DNA of 22,755 bases from Acidobacteriota bacterium (GCA_003224665.1 QHZM01000108.1:1-22755); one strand, 5' to 3'; counted from the first letter of the stretch, positions 13,350 to 22,715 are shown. The notes: generated from the letters alone by a model not told the origin. Translations and numbers: made by a program.

Positions 13350-14018
13350 GTGCGCATCCTGGCGATGGCCGACATTCACGGCGAGTTTGACGTGTACGAT
13401 CGCCTACCCTCGCTCGTCGCTCGCCCTCGCGCAGAAGCCGTAGTCCTTGCCGGAGACCTTCTCGGCGCATTTGGCGAGTCCCCGACGACCGAGGAAGCCC
13501 AGACCGCCAACGCGCGAGAAATTTCAGAAAGGCTCTCTCCGTTGCGAGTTCAGGTGCTCTACGTCATGGGGAATGACGACTTCGTGGAGCTCGAGCCAGG
13601 CAGCGAACGCATTCAGCCTCTCCACGGCAGGCGCGTTGAGATGGGTCCATACAACTTTGTCGGCTACGAGTATTCACCGCCATTCATGTGCGGGGTATTC
13701 GAGGAACCCGAGGAAGAAATTGCAGCCGACATCGCCCGCCTCGAACCCCTGATGGACCGGCAAACGATCCTGGTAACGCACAGCCCGGCTGAGGGCATCC
13801 TCGACCGGGGGTTTTTCAATCGGTCTGCGGGAAGCCCTTCCATCTTGGCTGCTGTGAAGCGCCGTTCCGTGCTGGCGCACATCCACGGCCACATCCACGC
13901 CTGCTTTGGACGCGAGGGGCGCCACTTCAACGTGGCGGTTGCAAGACAGCGGCGAGCGATGGTGATGGAGCTGCCGGTGCTTGACCACAGCGTCATCACC
14001 CGGGGCCAGGGGAGCTAG
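13350..14018 (+). CDS. calcineurin-like metallophosphoesterase
   Basis: A 222-residue cytoplasmic phosphoesterase with all five metal-site motifs: ADIHG (D8, H10), AGDLLG (D36), GNDD (N75, D76; a GNH variant), VTHSP (H144) and HGHIHA (H181, H183). It resembles small ICC/YfcE-like phosphodiesterases; the substrate cannot be read from sequence. It starts at GTG 13350 with GAGG about eight bases upstream. Its stop overlaps the ribosome-binding site of the dGTPase gene 14 bases downstream, so the two are probably one transcript. Confidence 0.9.
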   Translation: MRILAMADIHGEFDVYDRLPSLVARPRAEAVVLAGDLLGAFGESPTTEEAQTANAREISERLSPLRVQVLYVMGNDDFVELEPGSERIQPLHGRRVEMGPYNFVGYEYSPPFMCGVFEEPEEEIAADIARLEPLMDRQTILVTHSPAEGILDRGFFNRSAGSPSILAAVKRRSVLAHIHGHIHACFGREGRHFNVAVARQRRAMVMELPVLDHSVITRGQGS

Positions 14019-14032
14019 GAGCACGCGCAAAA

Positions 14033-15169
14033 TTGGAGACGGACCGAGACGAACGACAGCTTGCCAGTTACGCGATGGACGTGCGGAACACGCTCGGGCG
14101 GCGCTACCCCGAGCCGCCGCACGCCTACCGCAGCGAATACGAGCGCGACCGCGACCGGATCATCCACTCGCGCGCTTTCCGGCGGCTCGAGAACAAGACG
14201 CAGGTCTTCACGCGGCGTTACTCGGACCATTTCCGCAACCGCCTGACGCACACGCTCGAGGTGGCGCAGATCAGCCGCACGGTGGGCAAGGCGCTGGGGC
14301 TGAACACGGAGCTGGTCGAGGCCCTGGCGCTCGTCCACGACGTGGGCCACCCGCCGTTCGGGCACGCGGGCGAGGAACTGCTCGACCGGCTGATGTCCCG
14401 CTACGCGGAGCGCTTCGACCACAACCTGCACGCGCTGCGCATCGTCGAAAAATTCGAGCAGAAGTACGTGGAGTTCCCGGGGCTGAACCTGACCTTTGAG
14501 GTGCGCGAGGGCGTCATCAAGCACTCGCGCGATTACGACCCCGCGTCATACCCCGAGCTCGGCGAATACCGGCTGGGCGAGCAGCCGCCGCTCGAGGCGC
14601 AGTTGATTGACCTAGCGGACGAAATCGCCTACAACTGCGCCGACCTCGACGATGGCTACGAATCAAAGCTCCTCTCGTTGAAGATGATCGTCGAGGACGT
14701 GCCGCTTTTTGAGAAGCTCTACCGGCTGGTCGATCGCAACTACCCGGCGGCGCAGGAAAAGCTGAAGTTCAACGAGGCCCTGAAGAGGCTGCTCGACACG
14801 CTCGTGACGGACCTGATTGATCACACCCGCGCGCGCCTGGGCGAATCGAGCGTCAAGTCCGTCGAGCAGGTGCGCGCCCACCCGAAGCGATTGACCAGCT
14901 TGACCCCCGCCCTCGCGAGCGAAAACAAGCGGCTGAAAGAATTCCTCCACCGCAAGCTCTATTCCCACCAGGACGTGAGCGCGGAGCGCAAGAAAATCGT
15001 CCAGTACGTCGAGCGGCTGTTCGACTACTTCATGAAGCGCCCGCGCGGTCTTCCTCCTTCCTATTTTGAGAAGACCGAGCACGAACCCACCCACCGCGTC
15101 GTGTGCGATTACCTCGCCGGCATGACGGACAACTACCTGGTGGAACAATACAAAAAGTACGAGAAGTGA
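14033..15169 (+). CDS. dgt: deoxyguanosinetriphosphate triphosphohydrolase-like HD protein
   Basis: A 378-residue HD-domain hydrolase of the dGTPase type that removes triphosphate from dNTPs in the cytoplasm. The N-terminal DRIIHSRAFRRLENKTQVF is the family signature. The HD metal site comprises H73 (RLTHTLEV), H102-D103 (VHDVGHPPFGHAGE) and D197 (LIDLADEIAYN). Length is normal for the short type. The TTG start at 14033 is chosen because the residues before the first ATG (14075) match the family's usual beginning and AGGAG lies upstream at 14017-14021, overlapping the preceding stop. It is convergent with the S9 peptidase gene, 58 bases away. Confidence 0.93.
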   Translation: METDRDERQLASYAMDVRNTLGRRYPEPPHAYRSEYERDRDRIIHSRAFRRLENKTQVFTRRYSDHFRNRLTHTLEVAQISRTVGKALGLNTELVEALALVHDVGHPPFGHAGEELLDRLMSRYAERFDHNLHALRIVEKFEQKYVEFPGLNLTFEVREGVIKHSRDYDPASYPELGEYRLGEQPPLEAQLIDLADEIAYNCADLDDGYESKLLSLKMIVEDVPLFEKLYRLVDRNYPAAQEKLKFNEALKRLLDTLVTDLIDHTRARLGESSVKSVEQVRAHPKRLTSLTPALASENKRLKEFLHRKLYSHQDVSAERKKIVQYVERLFDYFMKRPRGLPPSYFEKTEHEPTHRVVCDYLAGMTDNYLVEQYKKYEK

Positions 15170-15227
15170 GCGCGGGAGACCCTGGCGCGGGGGCGCGGCC
15201 CGGGTCGCTCGGCCGGTCTCGCCCTGC

Positions 15228-17000
15228 TTACCGGAGGTGACGGTCGAACCACGCCACAGCGCGCTGGACGACGTCGCGCTTATGCTCGGGCTGAAGGAAA
15301 GCGTGTCCCTCGTTGGGATAAAGCACGAACTGCGTCTCAACGCCGAGGGTCTTCAAGGCGTGCCAGAACTCGTACGACTGGGGCGGGGGACACTCGCCGT
15401 CGCTGTCGCCGACAAGGACGAGCGTCGGGGTCTTGACGTTCTTGATGAAATTAATCGGAGAGCTTTTGGCGTAGGCGTCCGGGTCGTCGTAAACGGAGGC
15501 GCCGAAGAAGGGGATCATCCACTGGTCGATGTCGTTCTCGCCGTAATAGCTCTGCCAATTGGCGATGCCGGCGCCCGCGACGGCGGCGCGGAATCGAGTG
15601 GTCTGCGTGACCGCCCACATTGTCATATAGCCTCCGTAACTCCATCCCGTGACGCCGACCTTGTTTTCATCCACCGGAAATTGTTCGATGAGCTCGTCCA
15701 CGCCGGTCATGATGTCGCGGAAGTCGCCGTAGCCGAAGTCGCGGACGTTGGCCTGCGTGAAGGTTTCTCCCTGCCCGAAGCTGCCGCGAGGGTTCGGGAG
15801 GAAGACGAAGTAGCCGCGGCTCGCGAGCGTCATGGCGAGGTTATAGGCGCGGGGCCAGTCGGGCAACACCGCGCCCGAGGGCCCGCCGTGTTCGCCCCAG
15901 AGCGGCGAGAGACTCTGGTTGGCGCGGGTGATCTGCTTCCATTCGCCGACCGGCCCCGCCCAAACTTCCGGCGGGCGGCTGAAGGAGTGGCGGATGACGG
16001 CGGAGGTCTTTCCGTCGCGGGCCAGCGAGAAGCTGAGGCCCCAGAGGTCGGGGGAAGCGGTGAACGTTTCAGGCCCGGTGAAGAACGTCGAGATATTCCC
16101 GTCCGCAACGTCCACGCCGGCGAGGCCCGCGGCGCCGTCAACTTCCTCGGCGAACAGGACGGCGGTGGAGGAGGGCAGCCAGCCAAGCCAGCTCGCCGAG
16201 GCGTTCATGCCGGGCGTGAGGTTGCGCGGCTCGCCGCCCGAGGCGGGGATGACGAAGACGTCGCCGCCCGTCGAGCCTTCGTCGCTCATGAGCCCGGAGA
16301 TGAAAGCAATCGCCTGGCCGTCCGGTGACCAGCGCGGCACGGCGATCTGAAGAGAAGGCTTGAAAATGGAGCGAGTCTCGCCCGTCGCGGCGCTGATGAC
16401 CGAGAGCTCGGCGAGGTACCAGTTGGTGTCGCCCGCGCCCGGCGCGGCGGTGGCGGTGAAATTCTTACCGTCGGGCGACCAGTCGTATTCGTAAACGTAG
16501 AGGTCGGCGGGCGAAATCTGGCGGACGCGGCCCGATGCGGCGTCCACGACGGCAAGCCGCTGCTCGTAGATGCGCTGCTCGACCACGCCGGCGTCCTTCG
16601 ACATGGGCTGGAGCGGCCCGGCCTCGGCGACGTAGAGCTGACGCTGGCCCTTTTTTGCGGCGTCGGAAAGAAAGGCCAGACGGCGGCCGTCGGGCGACCA
16701 GGCGACGTCGAGTTCGGCGCCGGCGCCGGCGGAGATGCGCCGCAGTGCCGCGGAGGGGTTTCTGAGGTCTGCGATGTAGATAGCGGAATTTCCGCCGCCC
16801 TTATCGCGCAGACTCTCCACCCAGGCGATGCGCGCGCCGTCCGGCGAAATCGCCACCTGGCTGAATTCGCGCACCGCCGCGAGAGAATTGAGGACCTGCT
16901 CAACCGAAGTTTCAGCGCGCTCGGCGGAGGCGCAAAGCGCCGCGGCACAGAGGGCAGCCGCCAGAAGTTTGACGCCACGGTCAACGAGTCTGATTTTCAT
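15228..17000 (-). CDS. exported S9 family prolyl-oligopeptidase-like peptidase with two probable internal deletions
   Basis: A 590-residue serine peptidase with an N-terminal signal peptide (cleavage near residue 27, ALCASA-ERA), a beta-propeller of WSPDG-type repeats, and an alpha/beta-hydrolase domain. The triad is S454 (GWSYGGY), D534 (GDSDGEC) and H566 (NEGHAF). Family proteins of this type are about 670-680 residues. Here two segments of about 40 residues look absent in frame: one between QLYVAEA and GPLQPM (near 16620), removing a propeller strand set, and one between PLWGE and HGGPSG (near 15890), removing the strand that normally leads into the HGGP oxyanion-hole motif. The product is probably non-functional if the sequence is right. 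ATG 17000 is preferred to GTG 17009; the ribosome-binding site is weak. Confidence 0.88.
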   Translation of the reverse strand: MKIRLVDRGVKLLAAALCAAALCASAERAETSVEQVLNSLAAVREFSQVAISPDGARIAWVESLRDKGGGNSAIYIADLRNPSAALRRISAGAGAELDVAWSPDGRRLAFLSDAAKKGQRQLYVAEAGPLQPMSKDAGVVEQRIYEQRLAVVDAASGRVRQISPADLYVYEYDWSPDGKNFTATAAPGAGDTNWYLAELSVISAATGETRSIFKPSLQIAVPRWSPDGQAIAFISGLMSDEGSTGGDVFVIPASGGEPRNLTPGMNASASWLGWLPSSTAVLFAEEVDGAAGLAGVDVADGNISTFFTGPETFTASPDLWGLSFSLARDGKTSAVIRHSFSRPPEVWAGPVGEWKQITRANQSLSPLWGEHGGPSGAVLPDWPRAYNLAMTLASRGYFVFLPNPRGSFGQGETFTQANVRDFGYGDFRDIMTGVDELIEQFPVDENKVGVTGWSYGGYMTMWAVTQTTRFRAAVAGAGIANWQSYYGENDIDQWMIPFFGASVYDDPDAYAKSSPINFIKNVKTPTLVLVGDSDGECPPPQSYEFWHALKTLGVETQFVLYPNEGHAFLQPEHKRDVVQRAVAWFDRHLR

Positions 17001-17076
17001 GCACAACACGCTCGAGAAATTTGGCGAGGGCCGCGGGGGACTTCTCCTTCGGTGTCCCTCCGACTCGAAGCAAGCC

Positions 17077-18000
17077 TCAGTTGGGAGCGACGCGTCCCAG
17101 GTAGAAATTAAAAAACTTTGCGGGGCGGGTGCGCAGCGCCACGGTCGTGTTCGGCGGTCGGCCCTCGGCGACGCGCGTGTATCCCTTCGAGTCCACCTCG
17201 ATGGCCAGCTCTTTGGTCTCGCACAAGCTCGGCAGGATAATCATGGCCACGGCCATGGGGTCGAAAAGCGTGGGCGTCTCCTTGCCCCAAAGGTGATAGA
17301 GCACCGTCAGGGTGTCCGTAAGCGGCGTGAACCGCGCGAAGACGCGGTGCAGGCCGGCGCCGTCAAGCTGGAGCATGGCGGTGACGTCGAGCGGGACCAT
17401 CAGGATGGGGACGCCGGAAGAAAACACCGCCTGCGCCGCCTCGGGGTCTGCCGCGATGTTGTATTCGGCGGCGAGTTTCGAGCCCGGCTCGTAGCCGCGG
17501 ACGATGGAGCCGCCCATTAGGACGATTCGCTTGATTTTTCGAGTGACGGCCGGGTCCGCGCGGAGGAGCGCGGCGACGTTTGTGAGCGGGCCGATGGGGA
17601 CGAGCGTGACCTCGCCCGGGCGGCGGTCGATTTCCGCCTTCAAGAAAGCTGCAGCGTTTTCGCTGCGGATCTGCGGGCTCGTGAAACCCTCGGCCCAGCG
17701 CGTCTGCTCGACCGGCACGGATTTGCCGGGCTCGCCCGCGGCCACGGGGACGTCCTTGCGGCTGGCTTCCCAGAGCATCTTTGCGGCAAGGCGGGCGCGG
17801 GCCTGAGTGTCGCCGCTCACGGTGGTGACGCCGAGGAGGTCGAGCTCGGGACTTTCAAGCACGAGCGCCAGCGCGAACGCGTCATCAATGTCCGTGCCAA
17901 TGTCGGTATCAAGCAGGATGGGAGTCTTTGGCGGAGGCGCCGCCGGAGCGCGCGCGGCCAGCAGCAACACGAGATAGAAGACGAAAAGAATTTTTTTCAT
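17077..18000 (-). CDS. exported inosine-uridine nucleoside N-ribohydrolase
   Basis: A 307-residue nucleoside hydrolase (IUNH family) that cleaves nucleosides to base and ribose. A signal peptide (MKKILFVFYLVLLLAARAPA, residues 1-20) predicts an extracytoplasmic location. The calcium-binding motif DTDIGTDIDDAFAL (D31 onward) is the family hallmark. GPLTNVAALL and VLMGGSI are conserved segments, and the C-terminal metal aspartate is in FDPMAVA. Length is normal with no gap. AAGGA lies six bases before the ATG. It follows the permease by 81 bases and precedes the peptidase by 76, all on one strand, and fits a salvage role with the upstream ADP-ribosylglycohydrolase. Confidence 0.93.
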   Translation of the reverse strand: MKKILFVFYLVLLLAARAPAAPPPKTPILLDTDIGTDIDDAFALALVLESPELDLLGVTTVSGDTQARARLAAKMLWEASRKDVPVAAGEPGKSVPVEQTRWAEGFTSPQIRSENAAAFLKAEIDRRPGEVTLVPIGPLTNVAALLRADPAVTRKIKRIVLMGGSIVRGYEPGSKLAAEYNIAADPEAAQAVFSSGVPILMVPLDVTAMLQLDGAGLHRVFARFTPLTDTLTVLYHLWGKETPTLFDPMAVAMIILPSLCETKELAIEVDSKGYTRVAEGRPPNTTVALRTRPAKFFNFYLGRVAPN

Positions 18001-18081
18001 TCAGGTCCTTTGCGGCCCCGCGTCACGGGTTGAAGGATGCAGAAGAGCCATCAGAGTTCAGCGACTGCTCCGCGCTATCGG

Positions 18082-18934
18082 CTAGTTCAACACGGGCGCG
18101 AGAGCGACGCAAGCGAGGCCCAGAATAAAGAAAACGAACATCAGCGCCAGGAGGCGCCTCGCCTCCGGGCCGGCGCCGCGGAACTCTTTCCAGACGAATA
18201 TGCCCCAGATGGCGGAGACCATCGTCGCGCCCTGGCCGAGCGCGTAGGAAGCGGCCGGGCCGACCATTTGCGCGTAGGACGCGACAAAATTCGACGTCGT
18301 GCCGACTGCCCAGATAATTCCGCCCAGGATGCCGTAGAGGTGCAGGCCGCCCGTCCCGGCGAGATAAGCCGACATCGCGACCGGCGTCCCGCTCACGGGG
18401 CGCTTCATGAGCACCGCGTTCAGCGGAACGGTGCAAATCAGAATCCCGACCGCGAACATCACCATGACGGTGTACGGCCCGAGGTGGTTCTCGCCCGTCA
18501 GCGCCTTGGCGATCAGCGGATAAAACATGCCGATGAAGACGCCGGACAACGATGTAATTGAGCACGGAACCGATCACCAGCGCGAGCCCGATACCCACGG
18601 GGAAGGCCACGGCGAGCCCGGCGATTTCAATGCCCGCGACGAGCATGATGTTGCCGACGTTGAAGACGATTCCGCCGATGAGGGGATAGGCGAGGTGAGT
18701 GAGGTCAGCGGCGCCGAGATTGCGGAAAAAACTGTCCGGGCTGGCGGGGTCGGTGCGGCCGAGCGTCAGCCCGGCGAGCGCCGAGAGGATGAGAATCCCC
18801 CAAACGTAGTCCCAGTAGAAAAGCTCAAACCGCCAGTTCTTGCAAAGCTTCTGCGTGTTGGCCCAGCTCCCCCAGCAGACCATGCTGAGGACCATCATGA
18901 AAAGCGCCATGGCGTAAACTTGCGGGATGAACAT
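18082..18934 (-). pseudogene. GRP-type sugar/nucleoside permease, internally deleted and frameshifted
   Basis: A multi-helix DMT-superfamily permease of the GRP (glucose/ribose) kind. The first frame starts at ATG 18934 (AAGGTG upstream) and encodes MALFMMVLSMVCWGSWANTQ, the FELFYWDYVWG signature and helices up to IGLALVIGSVLNYIV. Near 18546-18553 the sequence switches frame to SGVFIGMFYPLIAKAL and continues through four more helices (GILGGIIWAVGTTSNF, GPAASYALGQGATMVSAIWGIFVWKEF) to the stop at 18082. About 45-55 codons around one or two helices are missing, and the 853-base span is not a multiple of three. Substrate is inferred from context only: nucleosides or sugars released by the neighbouring hydrolases. 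Confidence 0.85.
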
Positions 18935-18987
18935 GGGTCACCTTGCCCGGAAGCGGGCCGCGCGCGTGCTCCCACGCCCTTTGCGGC

Positions 18988-20406
18988 TCATTCGACGACC
19001 GGCGTATCGCCCTGCCACTTGATCTGCTCGAGCCTGGCAGGCGGCTGCGGCTGCTGGTCGGGAATTTCGAGGACCAGGCTGCCACCCTGCGCGGCGACGC
19101 TGCCTCCGTTGGCCAGGACGACTCTGAGGCCCACCAGGCAGGTATCTTCTGCGAGCACGTCAATCTCATAAGCGTCCGGCAGGTCGGCGAGCGATTCATT
19201 CCAATACGTGTTGCGGAGCGGCTCGCGGTACTCGGCCGGAATGGCGCGCGCGCCGAGGAGCGCGCCGAGGATGCCGGCGGCGTTCGAGGGGTTGCAGTCG
19301 GCGTCCTGGCCGCAGCGCGTCGCGACGTTCATCGTCTTCCACCAGTCGCCGCCGCCGTAGAGCAGCCCCATGACGACGTAGCCGCCGTTCAGCTTGGCGT
19401 CAATGTTGAACGGCTTCCGGTAACCCTCGGGGCAGTGGTCGGCGTTGCCCCACTTTTCCTGGAGGAGCGTCCAGGTCTTTTCCCAGTCGTTCGGGTTCTC
19501 GTCGTGCCAGCGGATGACGTCGCGGATGAGCTGCGCGTAAAGGCTTTCCGCGGGGATGGCCCTGAGTCCCTCCTCGACCACTTCACGCGCGTTTTTCGCG
19601 AAGAACGCCTGCGCGTACATGGCGGCGATGAACATGCCGCCGTAAACGCCGTCGCCGTAGTTCATGATGTGGCCCATGCGGTCGCCAAATTTGTTCGAGA
19701 CTTGCGGGAGGCCCGGCGAAACCATGCCGAAGACGTCGGCTTCGATCTGGAAATCAATGTCGTCGGCGTGGAGGTTGTATTTGGGGTTTCCGGAGAGCGG
19801 CGGCAGGATGCCCTTGCGGATGTTTTCGAGCCCCGCGTTGTTGGCATGCCAGACGCGCTTGATCTTCGCCGCCCACTCGCGGGCGACGGTGAGCGGGTCA
19901 ACGTCTATCCCGTAGCGGCGCAGGCAGTAGAGGAAGAGCATGTTGATGTAGAGGTCGTCGTTATCGGGGCAGCCGTAGCTCGGATGAGTCTTCTCCGAGT
20001 GCTCGATGAAGCCCTCGTTGAGATAGACCTTCTTCGCTTCCTCGGGTGAGGTGGCGGCGTGGTCCTCACCGCCGGCGGCGACGGCGCGGCTGCGATAGTC
20101 CTTCATGCGCGCCTGAGAGAGCGGCCAGTCTGTGATGTCAAACCCGATGGGGACGTTCTGGTAGCGGAACTCCCACGGCGCGCCGAAAGTCACGCCGATC
20201 ATTTTGCCCATCCACGCGCCCTCCACTTTGTCGAGGTACGTGTCCCAATCGAGCCGGCGCATTCTTGCGGGCGAAGACTTCCGAGCCGCGGGCTTGCCCG
20301 AAGCAGTACGCTTCGCCGGGCTGGGAGTCGCCGACGCGACTCGCACGGCGAGTATCGCGACTGCGCCAAGAATGGCGGCCCAGCAAGCCATCCGCGGAAT
20401 ACGCAA
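18988..20406 (-). CDS. exported ADP-ribosylglycohydrolase family protein
   Basis: A 472-residue DraG/ARH-type protein; family members cleave N- or O-glycosidic bonds of ADP-ribose with two magnesium ions. An N-terminal hydrophobic signal segment (about residues 7-26, ACWAAILGAVAILAVRVASA) is followed by a basic Ala/Pro/Lys linker. The domain starts with YLDKVEGAWMGKMIGVTFG. Metal and substrate motifs include CPDNDDLYINM, HADDIDFQIEAD and the C-terminal CGQDADCNPSNAAGILG. A C-terminal beta-rich extension (about 60 residues) follows. The start is TTG at 20406 with GGAGG four bases upstream; an ATG at 20391 is the alternative. It begins 9 bases after the EF-G-like gene's original stop, so it is read from the same unit. 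Export suggests action on external ADP-ribose compounds (inference). Confidence 0.88.
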   Translation of the reverse strand: MRIPRMACWAAILGAVAILAVRVASATPSPAKRTASGKPAARKSSPARMRRLDWDTYLDKVEGAWMGKMIGVTFGAPWEFRYQNVPIGFDITDWPLSQARMKDYRSRAVAAGGEDHAATSPEEAKKVYLNEGFIEHSEKTHPSYGCPDNDDLYINMLFLYCLRRYGIDVDPLTVAREWAAKIKRVWHANNAGLENIRKGILPPLSGNPKYNLHADDIDFQIEADVFGMVSPGLPQVSNKFGDRMGHIMNYGDGVYGGMFIAAMYAQAFFAKNAREVVEEGLRAIPAESLYAQLIRDVIRWHDENPNDWEKTWTLLQEKWGNADHCPEGYRKPFNIDAKLNGGYVVMGLLYGGGDWWKTMNVATRCGQDADCNPSNAAGILGALLGARAIPAEYREPLRNTYWNESLADLPDAYEIDVLAEDTCLVGLRVVLANGGSVAAQGGSLVLEIPDQQPQPPARLEQIKWQGDTPVVE

Positions 20407-20415
20407 TCGGCCTCC

Positions 20416-22352
20416 TTAAATCTTGCCCGCGGCCTTGCCGGCGGCGACGTTCTTGTCCGCGATGTGTTGCGGAACGACGTCGTAGTGGGAGAACTCCATT
20501 GAATACGTGCCGCGGCCCTGGGTCATGGACGTGAGGTCGGAGGCGTAGGTCAGCATTTAGGCCAGCGGCGCCTGGGCCTTAATCAGCGTCGAGCCGGCCT
20601 TCGGGTCCATGCCCAGAATGCGCCCGCGACGCCCGTTCAAGTTTCCGGCGATGTCGCCCGAATTGTTCTGCGGGACGTTGACTTCCACGTTCATGATGGG
20701 CTCGAGCAGGCAGGGCCTGGCCTGTTCCATGCATTTCTTGAAGGCGAACGAGCCGGCAATCTTGAAGGCCAGGTCGGAAGAATCGACTTCGTGGTAGGAA
20801 CCATCGTAGAGGATGACGCGGAAGTCCACCACGGGATAGCCCGCCAGATAGCCTTTCGACGCCGCCTCGATGATGCCCTTTTCGACCGACGGGATGTAGT
20901 TCTTGGGGATCGACCCGCCGAAGATGTCGTTGACGAACTCGAAGCCCGTGTCGCGCGGCAGGGGTTCCATCTTGATTTTGCAGTCGCCATACTGGCCGTG
21001 GCCGCCGGTCTGGCGCTTGAACCTGCCCTGCGCGTCGGCCTTGGCGCGGACGGTCTCGCGGTAGGGGATTTTCGGCGCCTTGAGCGTGACCTCGACGTTG
21101 AACCGCCGCTTCAGCTTGGAGACGGCCACTTCGACGTGCTGCTGGCCGGCGCCCGAAAGCAGGAACTCCTTGGTCTGCGCGTCGCGCGAAAAACGGAGCA
21201 GCAAGTCTTCCTCGAGCATCCGGTGGATGGCCGTGGAGAGCTTGTCCTCGTCGCCGCGCGACTTGGGCTCGATGGCGAAGGAGATGGCGGGCTCAGCGAG
21301 TTTGAGTTTCGAAAAGAAGATGGGCGCGGACTTGTCGCCGAGCGTGTCGCCCGTCAACGTGTCCCTGAGCTTGGCGACGGCGTGACACGGCCGGCGAAGG
21401 CGTCGGCGACGGTTTTAAAGACGTAGGCGCAGACGGGCTGGTCGTCGGCGATTTTGCGCTTGACGGGGTTGCCGCCCTCGCGGTCGAGTCCTGTGACCTC
21501 GCGGCGCTCGACGGGAGAGGGCAGGTAGTCCACGATGAGATTCACCAGCGCGTCGCTTCCGATGTTGGGCAGGCCCGCGCTCGCCACCACCGGATAGAGC
21601 CGCCGCTCCGTCACCGCCTGCTTGAGCCCGGGGATGAGGTCTTCGACGGGAATCGTCCCTTTCTCGAAGAACTCTTCCATCAATTTGTCGTTGCCTTCGG
21701 CCACCATCTCGATCAGCCCTTCGCGCGCTTTTGCGGCGGCGTCCGAAAGCTCCGGCGGGATGTCGGACTCCTTGGCCTTGCCGGAGCCGCTCGCGTCGTA
21801 AAGCAGGGCCTTCATGCGGACGAGGTCAATCACGCCGCGGAAGTTTTTCTCCTCGCCAACGGGGAGCTGAACGGGCACAACCGTGCGGCCGTACGCTTCG
21901 CGAATCGCCGAGAGGGCGCGCTCGAAGCTCGCCCGGTCGCGGTCCAACTGGTTGATGACGACCACGCGAGGGAGCGCGTATTTTTCGCAGAACCCCCAGA
22001 CCTTTTCGGTCTGCACTTCGACGCCGGCCACGGCATGGACGAGCATCAGGGCCGACTCCGCGGCGAGCAGCGCGGCTTCGGTCTCGTGCATGAAGATGTT
22101 GTAGCCGGGCGTGTCAATCAGATTGATCTTCGTCTTGCCCCACTCGGCATGGGCGAGGGCGGAGGTGATCGAGAACTTGCGCTGGATTTCTTCTTCGTCG
22201 TAGTCGGTGACGGAGCTCCCTTCGTCCACCTTGCCCAGCCGATTCACCATGCCCGCCGCGTAAAGCAGAGCCGAGACCAGTTGGGTCTTGCCGGTGTCGC
22301 CGTGGCCCAGGAGCGCGACGTTGCGGACGTTCTGGCCGTCGTAGATTTTCAC
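20416..22352 (-). pseudogene. elongation factor G-like GTPase (EF-G2 type), deleted, frameshifted and with a nonsense codon
   Basis: A translational GTPase paralogue rather than the main EF-G: the G1 motif is GHGDTGKT (residues 16-23) and the G4 motif is NQLD instead of NKxD. From GTG 22352 (GAAGGAG upstream) the frame runs through LIDTPGYNIF to FKTVADAFAGR. At 21381-21389 about 50 codons of domain II are missing and the frame changes to AVAKLRDTLTGDTLGDKSAP. Domains III-V follow (FAIEPKSRGDEDKLS, GGHGQYGDCKI, CLLEPIMNVEVNVP). After IKAQAPLA an in-frame TAA (20557-20559) replaces the usual Glu, and the expected last 46 codons (MLTYASDLTSMTQGRGTYSM and on to KAAGKI) remain intact up to a TAA at 20416. 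Without these defects it would be close to normal length. Confidence 0.9.
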
Positions 22353-22417
22353 TCGGGTCTCCTTCGGCCTCGGGGACTGAACATGCGGCTATCGTGCGAG
22401 CGCTGGATTAGCCGGGC

Positions 22418-22447
22418 ATCCTAGCATATCTCTCAGAGGGGCTTCAA
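22418..22447 (-). promoter_or_regulatory. putative promoter of the EF-G-like unit
   Basis: On the minus strand TTGAAG (22447-22442), an 18-base spacer and TAGGAT (22423-22418) preceded by TGC (extended -10). It lies about 65 bases before the GTG start at 22352 and probably drives the minus-strand run down to the S9 peptidase. Confidence 0.45.
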
Positions 22448-22680
22448 CGCGCGCGGGCTGTTGGTCGGTTTGGGCCGCGAGCCGAATAGGGACATTCTCC
22501 GGTAGGGGCGTATCACGGGCGGTATCCGGCTTAGGTGGTCGGAAGGACTGTTCTCGACACTTCTCCGCAGCTAACTGGGTCGCTCTTGCGCCGGCTCGCC
22601 CGGGCAGCGTTCTCCAAGAGACATTCAGTCCCGTCGTTGCTTCTGTTTGCCTGATCCTGGAAGAGTGTAGCTGCCAGAAA
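22448..22680. other. gap without a recognisable gene
   Basis: Nothing coding or repetitive that I can support was seen on either strand between the EF-G promoter and the right-end promoter. Confidence 0.4.
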
Positions 22681-22686
22681 TAATTC

Positions 22687-22715
22687 TTGACACTATTCCA
22701 AATTTCCAGAATAAT
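22687..22715 (+). promoter_or_regulatory. strong sigma70-type promoter at the right edge
   Basis: A perfect TTGACA (22687-22692), a 17-base spacer and AATAAT (22710-22715) point out of the window to the right. The spacer and -10 include the inverted repeat TATTC (22694-22698) / GAATA (22709-22713), a possible operator. The gene it drives lies outside the window. Confidence 0.6.

Noticed and set aside
18943..20049. Long plus-strand open frame opposite the ADP-ribosylglycohydrolase
   Set aside because: Antisense shadow without domains.
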